Origin: Phytophthora quininea
Lineage: Eukaryota; Oomycota; Peronosporomycetes; Peronosporales; Peronosporaceae
Direction: 5' to 3'
Length of the DNA stretch: 64,000 nt
Assembly (NCBI GenBank): GCA_011947345.1
Contig: JAAVTG010000748.1
Span: 1 to 64,000, forward strand
This document shows positions 55,058-64,000 of this stretch, in pieces. A program made the translations under genes and the position numbers. The notes under the pieces are model-generated. The model made no database searches, was not told where the DNA came from, and was given only the letters and a program-made list of their open reading frames with translations. Each line of letters begins with the position of its first letter. The stretch's first letter is position 1.

Positions 55058-55130
55058 CGCCCACCGTGGGGCTCGAACCCACGACCACAAGATTAAGAGT
55101 CTTGCGCTCTACCGACTGAGCTAGACGGGC
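55058..55130 (-). tRNA. tRNA-Lys(CUU), copy 9
   Basis: Identical gene in a short (792-bp) unit next to another short one. A GC dinucleotide is missing from the GCGCGC run upstream in the unit. Confidence 0.98.
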
Positions 55131-56190
55131 TGCACGAATGACATATCCGCCGCGGTACATCACAATCCGACGACAACCTCCACAACACAATTCACCGCAC
55201 CAAACACGGTGGAGCACACTACGCGGCTGCAACGATGTTCACACACTCCTGTGCCGTGCTCTAGCACTGTGCAGAGATGACGTTTGCCTCCATAAACTTA
55301 TAAGTCTCTCATCCAACATTCCTGGTTCTGGAGAAACGACCATTGCTCTCCATGGTATCCTAACGATGCCTACGGCCATGTGCTAGCATTAACGACCTTG
55401 CTGACCCACCTCCATGGACCTGCAAGTCCGATCCATCGCACAGTCTAGTAGCAGAGGTGAACGTTTGAGACAGTCACGAATCGCGCGCTACCGCGATGAA
55501 GGCCGAATCGACGCCATGGTTCGATGCGCCATGACGCGTACAGCTGCTTAGCGCGGTCGAACACTGGAAAACGATACCTACCTCATTCCGGGCGGCCGGT
55601 CAAAGTCGAGGCTTCGAGTCCGTCCGACGTCACTGACTGTCATGCAGCATGAGCAATGGAATCGGTGCAGTGCTGTCCTAGCTCGTCTGCCAGTACAGTC
55701 GGCTTTCTGAACACACGTAGCCAGTCATGTGACCATGCTACAGACATCTCCAGTCATGGCTGCCAGTGTCGGGTGTCGGAGGGATGGCCTGGGTTCTCAG
55801 CGCGTATCGCCATGGACCATTGGAGTCTGTTCGTGTCAGTCATCCTGTCCACCAGTACGTAGGTTAGCGAGCTCTGGCGCTCGACTGGCACCACTCATCA
55901 GCCTCCCGACACCATCCAGCAGGCACGGCCACCTCTATTCATCACTGAGGTCAACGGTTCGGCCCCGACGAACGCCGAACGCCGAACGCCGAACGCCGAA
56001 CGCCGATCGCTCTCCTGGGTTCTGTCGACTCCTGCATCGCTTGAAACGTGTTGTCACCAGCACAGACATGATAGAGCAGCGAAAGGAGGGTCGCCGGCGC
56101 AAAAGTATGGTCGCCGACGCAACAGTATGGTCGCCGACGCAACAGTATGGCCGCCGACGCAACAGTATGGCCGCTCACGCAAAGTATGGT

Positions 56191-56263
56191 CGCCCACCGT
56201 GGGGCTCGAACCCACGACCACAAGATTAAGAGTCTTGCGCTCTACCGACTGAGCTAGACGGGC
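56191..56263 (-). tRNA. tRNA-Lys(CUU), copy 10
   Basis: Identical gene; near site TTT, far site TTTT. Confidence 0.98.
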
Positions 56264-57316
56264 TGCACGAATGACATATCCGCCGCGGTACATCACAATC
56301 CGACGACAACCTCCACAACACAATTCACCGCACCAAACACGGTGGAGCACACTACGCGGCTGCAACGATGTTCACACACTCCTGTGCCGTGCTCTAGCAC
56401 TGTGCAGAGATGACGTTTGCCTCCATAAACTTATAAGTCTCTCATCCAACATTCCTGGTTCTGGAGAAACGACCATTGCTCTCCATGGTATCCTAACGAT
56501 GCCTACGGCCATGTGCTAGCATTAACGACCTTGCTGACCCACCTCCATGGACCTGCAAGTCCGATCCATCGCACAGTCTAGTAGCAGAGGTGAACGTTTG
56601 AGACAGTCACGAATCGCGCGCTACCGCGATGAAGGCCGAATCGACGCCATGGTTCGATGCGCCATGACGCGTACAGCTGCTTAGCGCGGTCGAACACTGG
56701 AAAACGATACCTACCTCATTCCGGGCGGCCGGTCAAAGTCGAGGCTTCGAGTCCGTCCGACGTCACTGACTGTCATGCAGCATGAGCAATGGAATCGGTG
56801 CAGTGCTGTCCTAGCTCGTCTGCCAGTACAGTCGGCTTTCTGAACACACGTAGCCAGTCATGTGACCATGCTACAGACATCTCCAGTCATGGCTGCCAGT
56901 GTCGGGTGTCGGAGGGATGGCCTGGGTTCTCAGCGCGTATCGCCATGGACCATTGGAGTCTGTTCGTGTCAGTCATCCTGTCCACCAGTACGTAGGTTAG
57001 CGAGCTCTGGCGCTCGACTGGCGCCACTCATCAGCCTCCCGACACCATCCAGCAGGCACGGCCACCTCTATTCATCACTGAGGTCAACGGTTCGGCCCCG
57101 ACGAACGCCGAACGCCGAACGCCGAACGCCGATCGCTCTCCTGGGTTCTGTCGACTCCTGCATCGCTTGAAACGTGTTGTCACCAGCACAGACATGATAG
57201 AGCAGCGAAAGGAGGGTCGCCGGCGCAAAGTATGGTCGCCGACGCAACAGTATGGTCGCCGACGCAACAGTATGGCCGCCGACGCAACAGTATGGCCGCT
57301 CACGCAAAAGTATGGT

Positions 57317-57389
57317 CGCCCACCGTGGGGCTCGAACCCACGACCACAAGATTAAGAGTCTTGCGCTCTACCGACTGAGCTAGACGGGC
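57317..57389 (-). tRNA. tRNA-Lys(CUU), copy 11
   Basis: Identical gene; near site TTTT, far site reduced to TTT. Confidence 0.98.
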
Positions 57390-58449
57390 TGCACGAATGA
57401 CATATCCGCCGCGGTACATCACAATCCGACGACAACCTCCACAACACAATTCACCGCACCAAACACGGTGGAGCACACTACGCGGCTGCAACGATGTTCA
57501 CACACTCCTGTGCCGTGCTCTAGCACTGTGCAGAGATGACGTTTGCCTCCATAAACTTATAAGTCTCTCATCCAACATTCCTGGTTCTGGAGAAACGACC
57601 ATTGCTCTCCATGGTATCCTAACGATGCCTACGGCCATGTGCTAGCATTAACGACCTTGCTGACCCACCTCCATGGACCTGCAAGTCCGATCCATCGCAC
57701 AGTCTAGTAGCAGAGGTGAACGTTTGAGACAGTCACGAATCGCGCGCTACCGCGATGAAGGCCGAATCGACGCCATGGTTCGATGCGCCATGACGCGTAC
57801 AGCTGCTTAGCGCGGTCGAACACTGGAAAACGATACCTACCTCATTCCGGGCGGCCGGTCAAAGTCGAGGCTTCGAGTCCGTCCGACGTCACTGACTGTC
57901 ATGCAGCATGAGCAATGGAATCGGTGCAGTGCTGTCCTAGCTCGTCTGCCAGTACAGTCGGCTTTCTGAACACACGTAGCCAGTCATGTGACCATGCTAC
58001 AGACATCTCCAGTCATGGCTGCCAGTGTCGGGTGTCGGAGGGATGGCCTGGGTTCTCAGCGCGTATCGCCATGGACCATTGGAGTCTGTTCGTGTCAGTC
58101 ATCCTGTCCACCAGTACGTAGGTTAGCGAGCTCTGGCGCTCGACTGGCACCACTCATCAGCCTCCCGACACCATCCAGCAGGCACGGCCACCTCTATTCA
58201 TCACTGAGGTCAACGGTTCGGCCCCGACGAACGCCGAACGCCGAACGCCGAACGCCGAACGCCGATCGCTCTCCTGGGTTCTGTCGACTCCTGCATCGCT
58301 TGAAACGTGTTGTCACCAGCACAGACATGATAGAGCAGCGAAAGGAGGGTCGCCGGCGCAAAGTATGGTCGCCGACGCAACAGTATGGTCGCCGACGCAA
58401 CAGTATGGCCGCCGACGCAACAGTATGGCCGCTCACGCAAAAGTATGGT

Positions 58450-58522
58450 CGCCCACCGTGGGGCTCGAACCCACGACCACAAGATTAAGAGTCTTGCGCT
58501 CTACCGACTGAGCTAGACGGGC
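58450..58522 (-). tRNA. tRNA-Lys(CUU), copy 12
   Basis: Identical gene; near site TTTT, far site TTT. Confidence 0.98.
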
Positions 58523-59221
58523 TGCACGAATGACATATCCGCCGCGGTACATCACAATCCGACGACAACCTCCACAACACAATTCACCGCACCAAACACG
58601 GTGGAGCACACTACGCGGCTGCAACGATGTTCACACACTCCTGTGCCGTGCTCTAGCACTGTGCAGAGATGACGTTTGCCTCCATAAACTTATAAGTCTC
58701 TCATCCAACATTCCTGGTTCTGGAGAAACGACCATTGCTCTCCATGGTATCCTAACGATGCCTACGGCCATGTGCTAGCATTAACGACCTTGCTGACCCA
58801 CCTCCATGGACCTGCAAGTCCGATCCATCGCACAGTCTAGTAGCAGAGGTGAACGTTTGAGACAGTCACGAATCGCGCTACCGCGATGAAGGCCGAATCG
58901 ACGCCATGGTTCGATGCGCCATGACGCGTACAGCTGCTTAGCGCGGTCGAACACTGGAAAACGATACCTACCTCATTCCGGGCGGCCGGTCAAAGTCGAG
59001 GCTTCGAGTCCGTCCGACGTCACTGACTGTCATGCAGCATGAGCAATGGAATCGGTGCAGTGCTCTGGGTTCTGTCGACTCCTGCATCGCTTGAAACGTG
59101 TTGTCACCAGCACAGACATGATAGAGCAGCGAAAGGAGGGTCGCCGGCGCAACAGTATGGTCGCCGACGCAACAGTATGGCCGCCGACGCAACAGTATGG
59201 CCGCTCACGCAAAAGTATGGT

Positions 59222-59294
59222 CGCCCACCGTGGGGCTCGAACCCACGACCACAAGATTAAGAGTCTTGCGCTCTACCGACTGAGCTAGACGGGC
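59222..59294 (-). tRNA. tRNA-Lys(CUU), copy 13
   Basis: Identical gene in the shortest unit (772 bp), which has four 20-bp repeats. The far site is lost (CAACAG) and the near site is TTTT. Confidence 0.98.
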
Positions 59295-60355
59295 TGCACG
59301 AATGACATATCCGCCGCGGTACATCACAATCCGACGACAACCTCCACAACACAATTCACCGCACCAAACACGGTGGAGCACACTACGCGGCTGCAACGAT
59401 GTTCACACACTCCTGTGCCGTGCTCTAGCACTGTGCAGAGATGACGTTTGCCTCCATAAACTTATAAGTCTCTCATCCAACATTCCTGGTTCTGGAGAAA
59501 CGACCATTGCTCTCCATGGTATCCTAACGATGCCTACGGCCATGTGCTAGCATTAACGACCTTGCTGACCCACCTCCATGGACCTGCAAGTCCGATCCAT
59601 CGCACAGTCTAGTAGCAGAGGTGAACGTTTGAGACAGTCACGAATCGCGCGCTACCGCGATGAAGGCCGAATCGACGCCATGGATCGATGCGCCATGACG
59701 CGTACAGCTGCTTAGCGCGGTCGAACACTGGAAAACGATACCTACCTCATTCCGGGCGGCCGGTCAAAGTCGAGGCTTCGAGTCCGTCCGACGTCACTGA
59801 CTGTCATGCAGCATGAGCAATGGAATCGGTGCAGTGCTGTCCTAGCTCGTCTGCCAGTACAGTCGGCTTTCTGAACACACGTAGCCAGTCATGTGACCAT
59901 GCTACAGACATCTCCAGTCATGGCTGCCAGTGTCGGGTGTCGGAGGGATGGCCTGGGTTCTCAGCGCGTATCGCCATGGACCATTGGAGTCTGTTCGTGT
60001 CAGTCATCCTGTCCACCAGTACGTAGGTTAGCGAGCTCTGGCGCTCGACTGGCACCACTCATCAGCCTCCCGACACCATCCAGCAGGCACGGCCACCTCT
60101 ATTCATCACTGAGGTCAACGGTTCGGCCCCGACGAACGCCGAACGCCGAACGCCGAACGCCGAACGCCGATCGCTCTCCTGGGTTCTGTCGACTCCTGCA
60201 TCGCTTGAAACGTGTTGTCACCAGCACAGACATGATAGAGCAGCGAAAGGAGGGTCGCCGGCGCAAAAGTATGGTCGCCGACGCAACAGTATGGTCGCCG
60301 ACGCAACAGTATGGCCGCCGACGCAACAGTATGGCCGCTCACGCAAAAGTATGGT

Positions 60356-60428
60356 CGCCCACCGTGGGGCTCGAACCCACGACCACAAGATTAAGAGTCT
60401 TGCGCTCTACCGACTGAGCTAGACGGGC
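60356..60428 (-). tRNA. tRNA-Lys(CUU), copy 14
   Basis: Identical gene; TTTT at both sites. The spacer upstream has one substitution (ATGGATCGATG, near 59683). Confidence 0.98.
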
Positions 60429-61482
60429 TGCACGAATGACATATCCGCCGCGGTACATCACAATCCGACGACAACCTCCACAACACAATTCACCGCACCA
60501 AACACGGTGGAGCACACTACGCGGCTGCAACGATGTTCACACACTCCTGTGCCGTGCTCTAGCACTGTGCAGAGATGACGTTTGCCTCCATAAACTTATA
60601 AGTCTCTCATCCAACATTCCTGGTTCTGGAGAAACGACCATTGCTCTCCATGGTATCCTAACGATGCCTACGGCCATGTGCTAGCATTAACGACCTTGCT
60701 GACCCACCTCCATGGACCTGCAAGTCCGATCCATCGCACAGTCTAGTAGCAGAGGTGAACGTTTGAGACAGTCACGAATCGCGCGCTACCGCGATGAAGG
60801 CCGAATCGACGCCATGGTTCGATGCGCCATGACGCGTACAGCTGCTTAGCGCGGTCGAACACTGGAAAACGATACCTACCTCATTCCGGGCGGCCGGTCA
60901 AAGTCGAGGCTTCGAGTCCGTCCGACGTCACTGACTGTCATGCAGCATGAGCAATGGAATCGGTGCAGTGCTGTCCTAGCTCGTCTGCCAGTACAGTCGG
61001 CTTTCTGAACACACGTAGCCAGTCATGTGACCATGCTACAGACATCTCCAGTCATGGCTGCCAGTGTCGGGTGTCGGAGGGATGGCCTGGGTTCTCAGCG
61101 CGTATCGCCATGGACCATTGGAGTCTGTTCGTGTCAGTCATCCTGTCCACCAGTACGTAGGTTAGCGAGCTCTGGCGCTCGACTGGCACCACTCATCAGC
61201 CTCCCGACACCATCCAGCAGGCACGGCCACCTCTATTCATCACTGAGGTCAACGGTTCGGCCCCGACGAACGCCGAACGCCGAACGCCGAACGCCGATCG
61301 CTCTCCTGGGTTCTGTCGACTCCTGCATCGCTTGAAACGTGTTGTCACCAGCACAGACATGATAGAGCAGCGAAAGGAGGGTCGCCGGCGCAAAAGTATG
61401 GTCGCCGACGCAACAGTATGGTCGCCGACGCAACAGTATGGCCGCCGACGCAACAGTATGGCCGCTCACGCAAAAGTATGGT

Positions 61483-61555
61483 CGCCCACCGTGGGGCTCG
61501 AACCCACGACCACAAGATTAAGAGTCTTGCGCTCTACCGACTGAGCTAGACGGGC
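61483..61555 (-). tRNA. tRNA-Lys(CUU), copy 15
   Basis: Identical gene; TTTT at both sites. The 5' flank has one substitution (GATGCTCAC, near 61662). Confidence 0.98.
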
Positions 61556-62616
61556 TGCACGAATGACATATCCGCCGCGGTACATCACAATCCGACGACA
61601 ACCTCCACAACACAATTCACCGCACCAAACACGGTGGAGCACACTACGCGGCTGCAACGATGCTCACACACTCCTGTGCCGTGCTCTAGCACTGTGCAGA
61701 GATGACGTTTGCCTCCATAAACTTATAAGTCTCTCATCCAACATTCCTGGTTCTGGAGAAACGACCATTGCTCTCCATGGTATCCTAACGATGCCTACGG
61801 CCATGTGCTAGCATTAACGACCTTGCTGACCCACCTCCATGGACCTGCAAGTCCGATCCATCGCACAGTCTAGTAGCAGAGGTGAACGTTTGAGACAGTC
61901 ACGAATCGCGCGCTACCGCGATGAAGGCCGAATCGACGCCATGGTTCGATGCGCCATGACGCGTACAGCTGCTTAGCGCGGTCGAACACTGGAAAACGAT
62001 ACCTACCTCATTCCGGGCGGCCGGTCAAAGTCGAGGCTTCGAGTCCGTCCGACGTCACTGACTGTCATGCAGCATGAGCAATGGAATCGGTGCAGTGCTG
62101 TCCTAGCTCGTCTGCCAGTACAGTCGGCTTTCTGAACACACGTAGCCAGTCATGTGACCATGCTACAGACATCTCCAGTCATGGCTGCCAGTGTCGGGTG
62201 TCGGAGGGATGGCCTGGGTTCTCAGCGCGTATCGCCATGGACCATTGGAGTCTGTTCGTGTCAGTCATCCTGTCCACCAGTACGTAGGTTAGCGAGCTCT
62301 GGCGCTCGACTGGCGCCACTCATCAGCCTCCCGACACCATCCAGCAGGCACGGCCACCTCTATTCATCACTGAGGTCAACGGTTCGGCCCCGACGAACGC
62401 CGAACGCCGAACGCCGAACGCCGAACGCCGATCGCTCTCCTGGGTTCTGTCGACTCCTGCATCGCTTGAAACGTGTTGTCACCAGCACAGACATGATAGA
62501 GCAGCGAAAGGAGGGTCGCCGGCGCAAAAGTATGGTCGCCGACGCAACAGTATGGCCGCCGACGCAACAGTATGGCCGCCGACGCAACAGTATGGCCGCT
62601 CACGCAAAAGTATGGT

Positions 62617-62689
62617 CGCCCACCGTGGGGCTCGAACCCACGACCACAAGATTAAGAGTCTTGCGCTCTACCGACTGAGCTAGACGGGC
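62617..62689 (-). tRNA. tRNA-Lys(CUU), copy 16 (last)
   Basis: Identical gene; TTTT at both sites. Its 5' flank (62690-63182) carries more private substitutions than inner units (near 62933, 62947, 63081 and 63172), as expected at the edge of an array. Confidence 0.98.
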
Positions 62690-63182
62690 TGCACGAATGA
62701 CATATCCGCCGCGGTACATCACAATCCGACGACAACCTCCACAACACAATTCACCGCACCAAACACGGTGGAGCACACTACGCGGCTGCAACGATGTTCA
62801 CACACTCCTGTGCCGTGCTCTAGCACTGTGCAGAGATGACGTTTGCCTCCATAAACTTATAAGTCTCTCATCCAACATTCCTGGTTCTGGAGAAACGACC
62901 ATTGCTCTCCATGGTATCCTAACGATGCCTACAGCCATGTGCTAGCGTTAACGACCTTGCTGACCCACCTCCATGGACCTGCAAGTCCGATCCATCGCAC
63001 AGTCTAGTAGCAGAGGTGAACGTTTGAGACAGTCACGAATCGCGCGCTACCGCGATGAAGGCCGAATCGACGCCATGGTTTGATGCGCCATGACGCGTAC
63101 AGCTGCTTAGCGCGGTCGAACACTGGAAAACGATACCTACCTCATTCCGGGCGGCCGGTCAAAGTCGAGGCCTCGAGTCCGT

Positions 63183-64000
63183 GCGAGCCGACAATTCCCC
63201 ACCGCCATGCTTGAAGGATTAGGGATTGACCCTGCCAGTGATGGCGCTTGATTGCTGACCTAACTAGATTTATCTAAAGCGAGCTTCATCGAGAGGCGTA
63301 CTATCGGTGATGAAAAGACCGTCTTAACAAATGCCAGCCTGCCTGCAGTCCATAACCGTAGTTGACATGAAATTGCGATAGACAGTGACCTCCAAATTCC
63401 TGGAACCACTTCACTTAATTCACGTTCATCGTTAAGACGCGATCCAGATGACTGGGAATAGCAATTCGGTAAGCGTTCTCGTTGACCATTCCCACCACAC
63501 AAAACGATCCATACTATACAAAGGCCAACTTCTTCAACGTTCTTGTCCCTCGCTTTGTTCTGATGAATTGCTATACTCACACCGGATATCCCACTAGGGT
63601 TACTGGGGACTGCCGCTCCAGACGTTTCTTGTGACGGTCTTGGGCTTTAATCAACTGTAACTCCACTATCCGTCACGAAATCTCTCAGTGACAGGTACAA
63701 TTTCCGCCGGCAGTCAGCCACGGTTCATGATACATATGCGACGGTGCTAATGTAAAACCTAACGCTTCACTAGTAAACCGCATCTTCAACCCAGGAGCGC
63801 AAAAACTCTTGGCTGGATGAAGAAAAGGTAAGGCATACAAGAGTGGAAAAGGTGCAAGGTTGTGCGCACTTTTTCTTACTACCTCCGTAAGGAAAATACT
63901 GAGCATTTCTACCCAAATTGCGTCCTGTTGAGAGGCGGTACCCTGTCTAAAACGATCGAAGGCGGTACCCTTGCAAAAACATTCAGCTTTGAATTTTGAA
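63183..64000. other. no recognisable gene
   Basis: Sequence beyond the array. Minus-strand frames at 63260-63580 and 63685-63906 lack any domain. A 12-bp direct repeat, AGGCGGTACCCT, occurs at 63933-63944 and 63960-63971. Confidence 0.4.

Larger units (their letters stand above)
46441..63182 (-). repeat. tandem array of 16 tRNA-Lys units
   Basis: Sixteen head-to-tail units. Distances between successive tRNA genes are 1134, 1126, 1127, 794, 1133, 1126, 793, 792, 1133, 1126, 1133, 772, 1134, 1127 and 1134 bp. Twelve units are full length (1126-1134 bp). Four (ending at tRNAs 5, 8, 9 and 13) lack the same internal segment of about 332-340 bp, joining CAGTGCT to CTGGGTTCTG. Units are otherwise nearly identical. 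The 7-bp size steps come from one GAACGCC heptamer more or less; the 772-bp unit also lacks one 20-bp repeat. Both outer edges fall in the same motif, TCAAAGTCGAGG(C/T)TCGAGTCCGT-like (46441-46464 and 63159-63182). Nothing else in the unit looks like a gene. Confidence 0.97.

Noticed and set aside
46441..63182. CRISPR-like array
   Set aside because: Repeat units are about 1.1 kb with conserved, not variable, spacers, and the DNA is eukaryotic.
63260..63906. Two minus-strand frames beyond the array
   Set aside because: No domain, no intron support and no resemblance to known families.

Overview
The window looks like nuclear DNA of an oomycete, most likely Phytophthora or a close relative. The reasons are short GT-AG introns of about 75 nt, a large-family oomycete multi-pass membrane protein, an NPP1/NLP-family secreted protein beside an AA17-like copper oxygenase gene with a signal peptide, and dense MULE, piggyBac, hAT and Tc1/mariner debris. 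Many coding regions change frame every 0.3-1 kb with few nonsense codons, often at homopolymers. Part of the apparent pseudogenisation may therefore be indel error in a long-read assembly, and every 'broken' call below should be read with that in mind.

Gene-bearing part (1-17.3 kb). A membrane-protein gene is followed by an inverted duplication of about 3.3 kb (arms 1887-5191 and 13892-17217). Each arm holds an unidentified gene, a VPS26 retromer gene and a leucine-rich-repeat gene. The right-hand VPS26 is intact as three exons, the first being only the ATG; the left copies carry several small deletions. Between the arms lie a very large GTPase / Cys-rich / von Willebrand A gene, an ankyrin gene with a RanBP2-type zinc finger, and an intact 2-oxoglutarate/Fe(II) oxygenase.

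Effector and transposon part (17.3-24.5 kb). This holds a ribosomal protein uL1 (L10a) pseudogene, a BED-finger/hAT remnant, a piggyBac 3' remnant, an AA17-like oxygenase gene, an NLP gene with a degenerate core heptapeptide, and a piggyBac transposase that keeps its three catalytic aspartates.

Nested transposons (24.5-42.1 kb). A MULE with 29-bp terminal inverted repeats and a 10-bp target duplication (24525-42070) is split in its transposase gene by a 14.7-kb element with piggyBac-type ends (CCCTTTGAC...) and a TTAA duplication. Removing the insert at TTAA rejoins the MULE reading frame exactly. Most of the insert is a near-perfect palindrome with arms of about 6.15 kb (27328-39641), carrying captured gene pieces: a class III ribonucleotide reductase fused to its radical-SAM activase, an aquaporin, an intron-containing unidentified gene and a coiled-coil gene end.

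AT-rich debris (42.1-46.4 kb) with a MITE-like element, a dead Tc1/mariner transposase and an unidentified gene separates this from the last region. That is a tandem array (46441-63182) of 16 units, each with one identical tRNA-Lys(CUU) gene on the minus strand. The remaining 0.8 kb holds nothing recognised.
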